Below are positions 35,674-47,269 of a stretch of 64,000 nt of DNA, piece after piece. The notes beneath the pieces were generated by a model. That model had not been told where the DNA came from, made no database searches, and saw only the letters and a list, made by a program, of their open reading frames with translations. Position 1 is the stretch's first letter, and the number at the start of each line of letters is the position of its first letter. The translations under genes and the position numbers were made by a program. Source of the DNA: Annona cherimola (Eukaryota; Streptophyta; Magnoliopsida; Magnoliales; Annonaceae); NCBI GenBank assembly GCA_030490835.1, contig CM059972.1:52061563-52125562 (forward strand), given 5' to 3'.

Positions 35674-37361
35674 TGTTCGTCCCGAGTTGATGACAATTAC
35701 CCAAGAGGGGAGGGGTGAATTGGGTATTTAAAAATTTAAAACTTTAATTAGAGATTTTACCCCGGTTTAGTTTAAACCCCTTTAATGAAACAAATAGAAA
35801 GCAATAAGATAATGAAAGCGGAAATGAAAAACAGTAGACAAGATTTATAGTAGTTCGGGCAACCTTTCTCTACTCCACTCTTCCCAGCTCACACTCCCTT
35901 GTGATTTGGGTTCCACTTATGAATTCCGCGAATACAACTAGAGTCTCCACTCTCTTCTAGATTCAAGCTCTAGGGGGCGTGTACAACAAGCAACACAAGT
36001 AGGTGATGAGTTACACTCCAATCACTACCCTACTTGCTATATCTTGGTTTGAAACACCGAACTCAAACCAAGCACCAAAATCAAATAACAAGATGAAATA
36101 GAAGAAATCTACACTTTACAGATTTGTGTAGGCAGTTTTAGGTCGAGGAAGAATTTGTAGAAGCAACGAATCGTATTGCGTTGAAGCAAACAGCAACTTT
36201 GAAGCTTATTCTTCCTTTGAAAGTGTATAAATCACTCAATTGTAGAGAAAAGTGGATTGAAACTCTTAGTAGCACTTATTTCCTCTTTTTCAGCTCTATC
36301 TTATGTATTTCCACATTTGCTTGAGTGTCTATATATAGAGGAGGGAGAATTTTGAACTTTATAGAGTTGGTTGGCGCGTAATAAATGTTCCAATGTTCAA
36401 AAATTCGAACGTTACACCTCCAAGTCGCAGGTGGAGTCGACTTCGTGTGCGACTTCACCCAAGTCGCATGCTGGAGTCGACTTCGTGTGCGACTTCAGCT
36501 GTTCTTCAGTTTCCAAGTCTGTCCTCTGGGTTGACTTGGTCTGAGACTTGGCTTCAAGTTGATCTTGGAGTCGACTTCGGGTGCGACTTGGCTTCTTTCT
36601 TTTGCCAAGTTAGTTTGATCTTTGTTGAAGTGTATCTTGCTTGCTTAACTTCTTCTTCTTCTTCTTCTGTCTTTCAATACTTGGAACTTATTTGTACAAA
36701 ATTTCTTTAGCTTTAAGTCTAGAGAACTTGAAAAACTCGAATCTTGTATGAACAAATCCGACTTTGATTTAGAATGGTTGAATCCATGTATCTTGCTTGC
36801 TTTAAACTTGGATTAGTCTTCATATATTCAAGTTGAAAAATTTAGGTTGACTTCATCCTTAATTTGACTCAAGTTTATCTTGAAGTCGGCTTGTCCTTCG
36901 ACTTGATCTTGAAGATCTGCCCTACCAAGTTGAAGTTGATGTTGGAGTCGACTTTGCCTGCGACTTCACTCAAGTCGCATGTGGAGTCGACTTCAGAATC
37001 TTGGCAATCCAATTTCAACGCTGGAAGGAAATTGCATCTTGAAGTCGATACTGGAGTCGACTTCGTCTGCGACTTCACCCAAGTCACAAGTGGAGTCGAC
37101 TTCATCTGCGACTTCAGTATGTCCAAGTCCTCTATTTCAACGCTGTCCAAGAATTGTCATTTGAAGTCGCTGCTAGAGTCGACTTCGGGATCGACTTCGC
37201 CTAAGTCGATGTCTGAGTCGACTTAGAGATCAACTTGATATGTTATTCTTTGCATACCTTATTTTTATATCCTTAAACATTGCACAAACAGATTAGTAGC
37301 TAATATTTACTCAAATTTTGTTGCACATGGTTTGGATATTTTTCATTAATTGTTTCCAACA
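35674..37361 (-). repeat. 3' LTR of copia element E
   Basis: It is 1688 bp with minus-strand ends TGTTGGAAAC and CTCGGGACGAACA. It contains the GTCGAC array at 36420-37225 and a TATATATA box near 36332. It has only one copy of the roughly 50-bp CTAGAATCTAGAAGAG block where the 5' LTR has two. It also lacks about 12 bp near 36990 and a short stretch near 37325 that the 5' LTR keeps. Confidence 0.92.
36420..37225 (-). repeat. GTCGAC/AAGTCGCA array in E 3' LTR
   Basis: It has the same composition as 8343-9080: two clusters (36420-36600 and 36860-37225) of GAGTCGACTTCG, AAGTCGCA and TGCGACTT words. The words translate in several frames as ES-T/S-D repeats, producing false ORFs at 36393, 36864 and 36979. 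Confidence 0.8.
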
Positions 37362-37375
37362 ATCTTCCCCTTTTT
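37362..37375 (-). other. Polypurine tract of element E
   Basis: The minus strand reads AAAAAGGGGAAGAT directly before TGTTGG of the 3' LTR, which marks the plus-strand primer. Confidence 0.8.
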
Positions 37376-37927
37376 GAAGATTGACAAAACCAATTTGAGT
37401 TTATATCTTTCAATATATCATTTGTTATTTTTAAGATAATCATAAGTCATTTACCTTTTGAAATTGTCATGCATATGTTGTTTCAAATAATCACAAATCA
37501 TTCAACCATTTCAAAGCAGAACATTAATGATTATAGCAAAACATCAGAGTATTAAAAGCAGAGCTTTTGTAATCAGAGCATAATTCAAGTGATAATAAAC
37601 TTTGCAAAAGTGATCAAAACACAAACGAACTTGATCATAAGCAACCTTTTCATATATATGATCAAAAATTTCATACAAATTTCAAATGCAAATGCAAATG
37701 AAACCTATATACAAGCTACCCAACCCAAAATCCTAAAAAATCTAAACTCAAAACTCAACACTTCTCCCCCTTTTTGTCAACCAATCAAATAAGGGTCGAC
37801 TCGCACTGATTTGGTGAATTGAAATGCAGATATAGGATATGAAATTGGTCGGATAGGTCGAACATGGGCTGAGGAGTAAAATGATGAAATGGGTGCTGGG
37901 GTAGGATCTCTGCGAACTGATCCGGTA

Positions 37928-39375
37928 TCAAACGGATCCAGTTCGGGTATGGGCAGATTTCGATGATGCCCGGATGCCAGGTGATAGATTTATACAATCT
38001 TGGCGTGAATGCATATCTATTATCACATTTTGGACCCCAGCAATTTGGCTAGTTAGTCGGTCCTCTAACTGCTCAAGGTGAACTCGAATAGCATTCACCA
38101 AAGTGTCCCATGATGGGGGATGTGGTGCGAGATCAGGAATCTGTGAACCGTGAGGTGAGCAAGAGCCGTGTGACACGGGTGAGGCTGGCTCTTCGGGAGC
38201 GTCTGCATGTGGAGCAGGTTGCTCATCCTCTGGTGGCGGGGGCTGCTCCCCCTGATCCTGTGCATCCTCAGCTTCCTCTTGAGCTGGTCTGCACATTCTT
38301 TCTTGTATTTGCTCTGCTCTAAATTGCTCCACATTGATTTTCATGCGTTGGAGCAGGGCTTTGTTGATGGCATTCGTTGATTTCAGAACCTCAAACGGTT
38401 CACCATTGATGTCAACCCCATAGAATTCCAGGATCCTTGTGATCCATGTCCCATATGGAAGAACCCCTCGTGGGTTGTCCTTCCTCGAGGCTAGTGCTTC
38501 CAGAAATAGTCGCGGTATGCTGACCTTGACTTTATTCGCGAATTTCCAAAGAATTCCCGCCTCCTGTGGGTTCAGCTGGTTTCTTCCACCACCCTTTGGA
38601 TAGATGCAGTGGGCGATGAGTAGCCTAAGGATCCTTAGCCTTGGGGATAGGTCCATGTAGTGCGGGAATTAACTCCTGGATGATACTTGTTGCTCCGTGT
38701 TAGTTGATTATACATCTGATCCAGGGTTAGATCCTCAGGAAGCTGCCCTTCTTCGTACGGTACACGTAGGATTCTTCCTACTTTCATCAGTGCATTTCCT
38801 AGACCTACTGTTCCCATAGTTCCTAAGAACATTTCTACTCCTTTCACATATGTGTTAAAGAAGTTATTATCCCATAAGTAGTAGAATATCCTAGTCAGGT
38901 CGGGATATACTCTGTCGTCTGCTTTCAACAAACTAGTCCAGCCTTGGAAATCTAACAATTCTTCAATTCCAAATTCATAATCGGTCAAGAACTTGAAGTC
39001 TATAATTTTCGAAATGAATATCTTCCGTTCATAGAACGATTTATAGAATCGTCTGTGTTGCAATTCAGTCTTGAAATATGTCATAGGCATCTTCAAGACT
39101 TGACCTTTGGTAACAGGAGTCCCTCTTCTCCTATCTCCTATATCAGTACTTCTAGTTTGATTTTCGGACCCTTGAGCTCCTGTTGTAGATGGAGTAGCAG
39201 TCTGGAACCGAACCCGTCGACTTGTGGAAGTTGATGGTTCCTCCCGAGTTCGTTTCGCAGGAGTCCGTTGTCTCCTGGGAAGGTCCTCCTCAGTTTGGGA
39301 GTCTGTTTGTCTGGGTACGGGCCTTAGTGATGGCTTCGACACAGCTAGCTTAGGCAAATGAGATTTGGGAGCCAT
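37928..39375 (-). pseudogene. 3' ORF of copia element E (plant transposon protein-like)
   Basis: It starts at ATG 39375 (MAPKSHLPKLAVSKP). Residues 1-90 are basic and Ser/Thr/Pro-rich. The conserved core begins near residue 95 (KMPMTYFKTELQHRRFYKSFYERK) and includes ELLDFQGWTSLLKADD and LTLDQMYNQLTRSNKYHPG. A single frameshift near 38650 moves the rest to the frame opening at 38656: LLIAHCIYPKGGGRNQLNPQE, KDNPRGVLPYGTWIT, an acidic Pro/Gln linker, then HLEQLEDRLTSQI, which looks like a short coiled coil. No transmembrane or signal segment is seen. It lies where SIRE elements have an env-like gene. Conservation across A, D and E argues for a real protein of unknown role. Confidence 0.75.
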
Positions 39376-39684
39376 TTGAGATGAGTTTTGGAAATGAGAC
39401 TTTCAAATGGAGCTTGAAAGAGGAATGTAGAGAGCAATTGAGAAGACAGAGAGGGATAGATGGATTGAGTGAGGAGAGATGGAGAGTGATGGAGAGAGAT
39501 GGAGACCAATAGAGACCGAGACTGAGAGAAAGAGTCGGAGAAGAAAGAGAAGGCCGGAGAAATGCCGGAGAGAAGAAAGTTGGAAGATAAACCGAGAGAG
39601 AGAGAGCTTCCGACGCGGAAAAAATGAGAGAAAAGGAGAGAGAAGAGAAAGAAAAAAGAAAGAAGAAGGCCGGAAGTCCGACTG

Positions 39685-39795
39685 TCGTGTGCGTGGAGTC
39701 GACTTTGCCCTAGGCAAAGTTGACTTCACTATGCCCAAGTCGACTTCAGTGGAGTCGACTTGATAGCCTCGGAGTCGACTTGGCTTAACGACTTG
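39685..39795 (-). repeat. GTCGAC cluster between pol and 3' ORF (element E)
   Basis: Four GTCGAC hexamers and one GTTGAC lie within about 90 bp, in the same AAGTCGACTCC/GTCGACTTCA contexts as the LTR array, but about 2.3 kb away from the LTR. Between it and the 3' ORF start lies a 300-bp strand-asymmetric stretch, CT-rich on the coding strand. Confidence 0.7.
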
Positions 39796-39829
39796 GATTT
39801 TCCAAAGTCTATTTTTCATCTAATTATTC

Positions 39830-41197
39830 CTAATTTAGCTCAATCATCCCTATATCATTTCTAATTTTGTAAAATGATTCCTTTGCTAAAGGTTTGGTGA
39901 ATATATCAGCAATTTGATCCTCAGTTTTCACATATTCCAAACAAACATCATGATTTTCAATATGTTCACGAATAAAATGATGTTTTACATCTATGTGTTT
40001 GGTTCTTGAATGCAATACTGGATTTTTAGTTAAACAAATTGCACTTGTATTGTCACATTTAATTGGAATGTTATAATAATCAATACCATAGTCTTTCAAT
40101 TGTTGTTTCATCCAAATTAGTTGGGCACAACAACTCCCGGCAGCTATATATTCGGCTTCTGCCGTAGATAAAGCAACACTAGTTTATTTCCTTGAATACC
40201 ATGAAACCAACATGTTTCCAAGGAATTGACATGTTCCACTAGTACTTTTTCTATCTACTTTCTAACTGGAAAAATCCGCATCCGAGTAGCCGATTAAATC
40301 AAACGTTGACCCCTTTGGATACCATAGTCCAAGATTAGTGATATTTATCAAATATTTAAAAATTCTTTTTACAGCCAATAAATGTGATTCTTTAGGACAT
40401 GCTTGGAATCTAGAACACATACATACACTGAAAAGAATATCCGGTCTAGAAGCAGTTAAATACAACAATGATCCTATCATACTTCTATAAAGCTTTTAAT
40501 CGATACATTTACCGTTTTCGTCCGTGTCGATCTTGATTGTTGAACTCATTGGAATATTTGCTCCTTTGCTAGTTTGCATTCAAAATTTCTTTAGCATTTC
40601 TTTGATGTACTTGGACTGATTTATGAATATTTCTTCGGCTTGTTGCTTGATTTGCGGTCCAAGGAAGAAATTTAATTCTCCCATCATGCTCATTTCAAAT
40701 TCGCTCTGCATAATCTTAGAAAATTCTTGGCACGGAGTTTCATCAGTAGCACCAAATATTATATCATCTACATAAATTTACACAATTAAAATATTTTTAC
40801 TTTTATACTTGATGAATAAAGTATCAACTTTTCCTCTTTGAAATTCATGATCAATCAAAAATCTATTTAACCTTTCATACCAAGCTCGTGGGGCTTGTTT
40901 TAGTCCGTATAATGCTTTGGTCAGCTTATAAACATATTTTGATTTATCCTTTTCTTCAAATTCAGGGGGTTGTTCAACATATACTTCTTCATTCAAGTAC
41001 CCATTCAAAAATGCGCTTTTCACATCCATTTGAAACAATTTGAAATTCATGTGAGAAGCAAATGCTAGTAAAATACGTATGGCTTCTAATCTAGCCACGG
41101 GTGCATATGATTCTTCAAAATCAATCCCTTCTTCCTGGGAATACCCTTTGGCTACTAATCTAGCTTTGTTTCTTATTACAAGTCCGCTTTCGTCCAA
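39830..41197 (-). pseudogene. pol: Copia RT and RNase H of element E
   Basis: Minus-strand 41197-40778 has [33 protein letters not shown] and [18 protein letters not shown]-to-TAA stop then falls just before IYVDDIIFGA (about 40770), and a three-base deletion removes one residue in VDTLFIKY. RNase H follows in 40480-40262 (SRPDILFSVCMCSRFQ) and 40111-39830 (IKCDNTSAICLTKNP, ADIFTKPLAKE). The pol ends IELN and a stop at 39830. The catalytic residues are present but the frame is interrupted at least four times. Confidence 0.88.
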
Positions 41198-41281
41198 TTT
41201 GTTTCTAAATACCCATTTGGTACCAATAATGGTATAATCATTTGGTCTAGGAACTAAATGTCATACATTATTTCTTTCAAA

Positions 41282-42496
41282 TTAATTTAGCTCTTCTTGC
41301 ATTGCAATAACCCAGTTTTCATCATTAAGAGCTTGTTCAATAGTGGTTGGTTCAATTTTTGACACAAATGCATATTGTCCACAAATATTTTGTTTTGATC
41401 TCCTAGTTTTTACTCTTTCATAAATATTTCCAATGACTTGCTCAATTGGATGTGCATTTTTGAATTTCAAATCAATTGGAGGTTTGTAGGAGTCATTACC
41501 TTCACTTACCTCTTCCTCCATGGGGTTTTCTGACTTGAGCTCGGTTTCCTTTTGTTGTTCTTGTTGTTTTTCTTTTGTATCATCTGCATCACTTAGTTCA
41601 TCCTCCTTTCTCGGAGTTTGGTTAAATTCATCAAAAACAACATGTATTGATTCTTCTACTATTTGATTTCTTTTGTTGAAAATCCTATATGCTTTGCTAT
41701 TTGATGAATAACTTAAGAAAATAGCTTCATCGCTTTTGGCATATAATTTTTCCAAATTTATTTTTTCATTATTTAACACATAACAAGTACATCCAAAAGT
41801 ATGGAAATATGATATGTTTGGTTTTCTGCCTTTCCAAAGTTCATATGGGGTCTTTTTCAATATTGCTCTAATGGTAACTCGGTTTAATACATGACAAGCT
41901 GTACTTACAGCTTCACCCCAAAATATTTTGGACAATTTACTCTCATTTAGCATGGTTCTAGTCATTTCTTGTATTGTTTGGTTTTTCCTTTCAACAACTC
42001 CGTTTTGTTGAGGAGTTCTTGGTGCAGAAAATATATGGTGAATTCCTTTTTCATTGCAAAATTCTATGAATCGATTATTTTCAAATTCACCACCATGATC
42101 ACTTCTAATGGAAATGATTGAACTTTATTTTTCATTTTGCACCAAATTTGAAAACGTGACAAACGTAGAAAATGCTTCATCTTTGCTAGCTAAGAATATA
42201 ATCCAAGTAAATCTTGTAAAATCATCAACAATTACATACACGTACTTTTTCCCACCAAGAATTAAAATGTCTGATGGCCCATAAAGATCCATATGTAACA
42301 ACTTTAGTGGTCTAGTTGTTGAAATTTCCTTTTTGGTGGAAAATGGCATTTTGGGTTGTTTAGATAGTTGACAAGCTTTACAAATTTTATCCTTGTCATA
42401 TTTGAGCTTTGGTAACCCTTGTACTAGATTCTTTTTCCACAATATTTTAATATTTGACATATTTATATGTCCAGGCCTTGTATATCCATGGATCAT
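41282..42496 (-). pseudogene. int: Copia integrase of element E
   Basis: It contains the zinc-finger half GHINMSN...CKACQLSKQ, then MDLYGPSDI and VDDFTRFTWII (first Asp). A stop follows near 42126. The second Asp (IRSDHGGEFEN) and Glu (ERKNQTIQEM) lie in 42120-41966, between the two open parts. 41965-41282 is the C-terminal region (ILKKTPYELWKGRKPN) and an acidic linker rich in Glu/Gln. A small deletion near 42475 also removes the WHKRL part of the zinc finger and shifts the frame. Confidence 0.86.
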
Positions 42497-42499
42497 TTT

Positions 42500-42854
42500 C
42501 TATGGCTATTAGACATTTTCCCTCTAGTTCATCAAGGCAAACCAAATATACATTTCCATGTCTTTTGCCACTAAATACTATGTGTTCATCATCAAAAATA
42601 TTACATATAGAGGATTCAAGTACAACTTTATATCCTTTATCACATAATTGACTAATACTCATTAGGTTGTGTTTGAGTCCTTCAACAAATAGTACATCTT
42701 CAATACATGCATTTGAAATACCATAAACATTTCCTTTACCCTTTATTTTACCTTTTTCATTATTTTCGAAAGCTATTGTTCCTTCATTGCATGGGTTGAT
42801 CTTATGGAACAGTCCTTTTTCTCCTGTCATATGTCTTGAGCAACCACTATCCAT
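42500..42854 (-). pseudogene. pro: Copia protease and pre-integrase of element E
   Basis: The open frame starts MDSGCSRHMTG, with the Asp-Ser-Gly active site intact. It runs through KGKGNVYGISNACIEDVLFVEGLKHNLMSISQLCDKGYK and ends at the deletion that damages the integrase zinc finger. Unlike in D, the protease core itself looks undamaged. Confidence 0.83.
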
Positions 42855-42915
42855 AAATCATATGTTATTGGCCTTAGCTCTAAGACAAACCTACAAAAAT
42901 TAAGTCAAGTGGAGC

Positions 42916-43443
42916 TCATCCTTTTGGTACCCATTTTATGGGTCCATTTGGGTTAGTTATCCTTTGGAGTCTATGTTGGTCTACCTTTGAAGCCATAAAT
43001 CCAATGCTTTTCGGCATCCAAACCAATTTTGCACCAAGGTTTTGCAATTTTCTCAATTTGCATTGATAAACCTTGTGTCCTAACTTGTTGCAAAAATTAC
43101 AAGCTCCCGGAAGTCTAGAAACAGGAAGCCATTTGGTAATTTGTTCCTCGGTTGGTCTTTTGGTCCAAACTACTTGATTTATCTTAGGTTTAGTATAAAT
43201 TGCTTTGGCGTTGTTTCTCGGAGCATTAGATTTCTCTTGCTCAAATGTATTATACCCAAGTTCTTTCTTACAAGTTTGGGTTGTCATTTTCAAGAACATT
43301 TTCACATTTTCTCCTGGATTAGAAAACTTGACAAGCGATTCATTTAATGATTCATTTTCCCTTTTGAGTTTCTCTAACTCAATTTCCAAGGTATTCTTTT
43401 CACTTTTTAATTTATCTATCTTTTCAGCAAGTTTACCATTCAC
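42916..43443 (-). pseudogene. gag: Gag C-terminal part of element E: coiled coil and second zinc knuckle
   Basis: Residues 1-45 are a Lys/Glu/Leu heptad-like coiled coil (KLAEKIDKLKSEKNTLEIEL). A basic linker and a perfect CCHC knuckle, CNFCNKLGHKVYQC, follow. The segment ends just before the protease. It continues the gag frame upstream of 43443 after stops near 43530 and 43655. A second knuckle at this point is a feature of the SIRE/Maximus branch as I recall it. Confidence 0.8.
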
Positions 43444-43827
43444 AATTATTACTGCATCACATTGTCTTTTCTTTATTATAAACTTGTTTCCTAATTTCTT
43501 TATTTCCTCATATAATGAATCCTAGGCTTGTTGAAGTTCTCCAAATTCAGCACATTTGAGGCATTCATTTGTAGAAGAGAAAATTGAAAAAGATTTTTGT
43601 TTGGAGGTTACCTCTTGACTACTAGTGCAGTTCGTTGAAGTAGCTTGATCTTAAAAGATTTCCGTTGCTACAAAACATATGTCGGAATTCGCTATGCAAC
43701 AAATTCTTGCGCAATCTGCTTCACATTCTTCACTTGAAGAGCTACATGTTGTAGATTCATCTTCTTTTACGTACATGTCTCTTCCTTTGTTTCTTTGAAA
43801 TTTTCTGTTGTCGCCTCGTTCTTTTCT

Positions 43828-44739
43828 TTACTCCTTTGCTTTATTTTCTTCGGGCGTTGGGCATTGGGCTTGCATGTGCCCTGAACCACCACACCGATAA
43901 CATTTTGTTGATTCTTTCTTTTTCTCTTTAGAATTTCTTTCTTTAAAGTTTCTAAAATTTCTACCTTTCCTTACAAATTTTCTGAACCGTTTTGTAAGTA
44001 AGGCAATTTCATCGTCGTTTTGTGATGATGAGGTGGTGTCATCCGAGTCTTGTGCAACTTTCAAGGCGATGACTCTTTTGCCTTTGTGGTGATCATCGTT
44101 TCTTTTCTTGATTAGCTCATGTGACATTAATGAGCTAATAAGGTCTTCCAACTTCAATGTGTTTAGGTCTTTGGCTTCTTCTATTGCCGTAATTTTTGGA
44201 GTCCATGATTCGAGTAGTGCCCTTAGAATCTTCATGACCTGTTCAGATTCAGAAATTGCCTTTCCTAGCCCTTTCAAGGCGTTAGTAATCTTGGAAAATC
44301 TAGCAAATATTTCAGAAATATTTTCTGTTTCTAGCAATCTAAAGTTTTCCAATTCTCCAATCAAAATATTTCTCCTTGTCCCTTGGACTTGAGAAGTTCC
44401 TTCATAGATAGATGTTAGTGTATCCCATATCTCTTTGGCAGTTAAACAAGAGGATACTCTATCATATTCGGAAGTCGTAAGAGCACAAAATAATGAATTC
44501 ATAGCCTTGGTGTTACTCTTTACAATTTTCACTTCCTCATCGGTCCATTTGGAAGCTCTTTCATCAATAGGGAAAGTCACACCGTCTTGGATTGCAATCC
44601 AAAAGTCCATATCTGTAGCCATGATAAGTTATTTCATACGTAGTTTTCAATATCCAAAATTATTCCCATCAAACAATTGTGGCCTAGTAAAGGATTCGCC
44701 TTCGGCAAATGCGGGAACGGAAGTAGATTGGGATGCCAT
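43828..44739 (-). pseudogene. gag: Gag N-terminal part of element E
   Basis: The start is ATG 44739 (MASQSTSVPAFAEGESFTRP), 30 bp downstream of the PBS, as in D. Two early stops (after NNFGY, where Trp is expected, and a few codons later) mean that the longest ATG-initiated open frame starts at 44622. The gag core has DTLTSIYEGTSQVQG, MKILRALLESWTPKI and KLEDLISSLMSHE. The first zinc knuckle is intact: CYRCGGSGHMQAQC near 43900. The frame stops at 43828. Confidence 0.85.
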
Positions 44740-44770
44740 ATCAAAAGATCTCTTTGGTAAAACTCAAAGA

Positions 44771-44785
44771 CCTGCTTTGATACCA
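44771..44785 (-). other. Primer binding site of element E, tRNA-iMet type
   Basis: The minus strand reads TGGTATCAAAGCAGG two bases after the 5' LTR end. It differs from D's TGGTATCAGAGC by one base. It primes minus-strand DNA synthesis. Confidence 0.88.
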
Positions 44786-45043
44786 CTTGTTGGTCCTGAG
44801 TTGATGACAATTACACAAGAGGGAAGGGGTGAATTGGGTATTTAAAAATTTAAAACTTTAATTAGAGATTTTACCCCAGTTTAGTTTAAACCCCTTTAAT
44901 AAAACAAATAGAAAACAATAAGATAATGAAAGCGAAAATGAAAAACAGTAGACAAGATTTATAGTGGTTCGGACAACCTTTCCCTCCTCCACTCTTCCAA
45001 GCTCACACTTTCTTATGACTTGGGTTCCACTTATGAATTCCAC

Positions 45044-45141
45044 GTATACAACTAGAGTCTCCACTCTCTTCTAGATTCTAGCTCTAGGGGGCATATACAA
45101 CTAGAGCCTCCGCTCTCTTCTAGATTCTAGCTCTAGGGGGC
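45044..45141. repeat. Tandem duplication in E 5' LTR leader
   Basis: Two adjacent near-identical units of about 50 bp contain CTCTCTTCTAGATTCTAGCTCTAGGGGG. A also has two (7805-7910), while E's 3' LTR has one. Because both LTRs of an element are copied from one template, the difference arose after insertion or by template switching. Confidence 0.75.
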
Positions 45142-45579
45142 ATGTACAACAAGCAACACAAGTAGGTGATGAGTTACACTCCAATCACAACCCTACTTGC
45201 TATATCTTGGTTTGAAACACCGAACTCAAACCAAGCACCAAAATCAAATAACAAGATGAAATAGAAGAAATCTACACTTTACAGATTTGTGTAGGCAGTT
45301 TTAGGTCGAGGAAGAATTTGTAGAAGCAACGAATCGTATTGCGTTGAAGCAAACAGCAACTTTGAAGCTTATTCTTCCTTTGAAAGTGTATAAATCACTC
45401 AATTGTAGAGAAAAGTGGATTGAAACTCTTAGTAGCACTTATTTCCTCTTTTTCAGCTCTATCTTATGTATTTCCACATTTGCTTGAGTGTCTATATATA
45501 GAGGAGGGAGAATTTTGAACTTTATAGAGTTGGTTGGGGCGTAATAAATGTTCCAATGTTCAAAAATTCGAACGTTACA

Positions 45580-46410
45580 CCTCCAAGTCGCAGGTGGAGT
45601 CGACTTCGTGTGCGACTTCACCCAAGTCGCATGCTGGAGTCGACTTCGTGTGCGACTTCAGCTGTTCTTCAGTTTCCAAGTCTGTCCTCTGGGTTGACTT
45701 GGTCTGAGACTTGGCTTCAAGTCAATCTTGGAGTCGACTTCGGGTGCGACTTGGCTTCTTTCTTTTGCCAAGTTAGTTTGATCTTTGTTGAAGTGTCTCT
45801 TGCTTGCTTAACTTCTTCTTCTTCTTCTGTCTTTCAATACTTGGAACTTATTTGTACAAAATTTCTTTAGCTTTAAGTTTAAAGAACTTGAAAAACTCGA
45901 ATCTTGTATGAACAAATCCGACTTTGATTTAGAATGGTTGAATTCATGTGTCTTGCTTGCTTTAAACTTGGATTAGTCTTCATATATTCAAGTTGAAAAA
46001 TTTAGGTTGACTTCATCCTTAATTTGACTCAAGTTTATCTTGAAGTCGGCTTGTCCTTCGACTTGATCTTGAAGATCTGCCCTGCCAAGTTGAAGTTGAT
46101 GCTGGAGTCGACTTTGCCTGCGACTTCACCCAAGTCGTATGTGGAGTCGACTTCGGTTGCGACTTCAGAATCTTAGCAATCCAATTTCAACGCTGGAAGG
46201 AAATTGCATCTTGAAGTCGATACTGGAGTCGACTTCGTCTGTGACTTCACCCAAGTCGCAAGTGGAGTCGACTTCATCTGCGACTTCAGTATGTCCAAGT
46301 CCTCTATTTCAACGCTGTCCAAGAATTGTCATTTGAAGTTGCTGCTGGAGTCGACTTCGGGATCAACTTCGCCTAAGTCGATGTCTGAGTCGACTTGGAG
46401 ATCAACTTGA
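45580..46410 (-). repeat. GTCGAC/AAGTCGCA array in E 5' LTR
   Basis: It is nearly identical to 36420-37225 but keeps an extra GTTGCGACTTC unit near 46155 that the 3' LTR lost. It includes at least nine GTCGAC hexamers. Confidence 0.8.
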
Positions 46411-46551
46411 TCTGTTATTCTTTGCATACCTTATTTTTATATCCTTAAACATTGCACAAACAGATTAGTAGCTAATATTTACTCAAATTGCGTTGTTAAT
46501 CATCAAAACACATGATTTGGATATTTTTCATTAATTGTTTCCAACAAGCTC

Positions 46552-47269
46552 AACCATTAAAATTGACAAGGATGAAAAAGGTAAATTAGTTGAACAAAAG
46601 TTGTATAGAAGCATGATAGGATCTTTGTTATATTTGACTGCATCTAGATTAGATATTTTGATCAGTGTTTGAATGTGTTCTAGATTTCAATCATATATCA
46701 AAGAATCACATTTAATAGCTGTAAAAAGAATTTTTAAGTATTTGATTAATACTACTAATCTAGGGCTATGGTATCCCAAGGGTTCAACATTTGATCTAAT
46801 CGACTACTCGGATGAGGATTTTATCGGTTACAAGGTAGATAGAAAAAGAACTAGTGGGACATGTCAATTTCTTGGAAACATGATGGTTTCATGGTTTTCA
46901 AGAAAATAAACTAGTGTTGCTCTATCTACTGTGGAAGCTGAATATATTGCCGCTGGGAGCTATTGTGCCCAACTACTTTCGATGAAACAATAACTTAAAA
47001 GCTATGGGATTGAATACAAAGATATATCAATTAGATGTGACAATACAAGTGCAATATGAGCTTAACAAAAAATCTCATACTGCACTCTAGAACCAAACAT
47101 ATAGATGTGAGACATCATTTTATTAGGGAACATGTTGAAAACCATGATATATTGTCTAAAATACGTTAAAAAAGAGTATCAAATTGCTGATATTTTTACA
47201 AAATCATTAGTAAAGGAATCATTTTACAAAATTAGAAATGACATGGGTATGATTGATATTGACTCATAA
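46552..47269 (+). pseudogene. pol: RT C-terminus and RNase H of element D
   Basis: This resumes after element E. It shows SMIGSLLYLTASRLDIL, RIFKYLINTTNLGLWYPKGSTFDL, VEAEYIAAGSYCAQLL, IRCDNTSAI and finally ADIFTKSLVKESFYKIRND. The end is at the stop near 47267. Stops at about 46670, 46907, 46992 and 47059 and a frameshift near 47065 disrupt it. It is collinear with 40480-39830 of E. Confidence 0.86.

Larger units (their letters stand above)
35674..46546 (-). mobile_element. Copia element E (SIRE/Maximus-like), near full length
   Basis: It is 10,873 bp on the minus strand, flanked by AGCTC (35669-35673 and 46547-46551). From right to left it holds 5' LTR, PBS, gag with two zinc knuckles, protease, integrase, RT, RNase H, 3' ORF, PPT and 3' LTR. 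The LTRs are about 98 percent alike by eye apart from a few indels, so this is among the younger insertions. Every ORF carries at least one stop or frameshift, so it is probably non-autonomous. It is the reference copy for interpreting A and D. Confidence 0.93.
44788..46546 (-). repeat. 5' LTR of copia element E
   Basis: It is 1759 bp, from TGTTGGAAAC (46546) to CAGGACCAACA (44788) on the minus strand. It holds the GTCGAC array at 45580-46410, a TATATATA box near 45493 and two tandem copies of a roughly 50-bp block (45044-45141) in the leader. It is followed by the AGCTC duplication, after which D's RNase H region continues. Confidence 0.92.

Noticed and set aside
36393..37226. ORFs rich in STS/ESTS motifs in copia LTRs
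   Set aside because: They are produced by the GTCGACTTC array, occur in several frames at once and have no conserved start or end between LTR copies.
37928..39375. True envelope gene in copia element E
   Set aside because: No signal peptide, transmembrane span or Cys-rich ectodomain can be seen in any of the three copies.
43141..43525. Hydrophobic plus-strand ORFs opposite E gag
   Set aside because: They are shadows of the minus-strand gag coiled-coil and zinc-knuckle region. The apparent membrane segments are antisense Leu/Phe runs.
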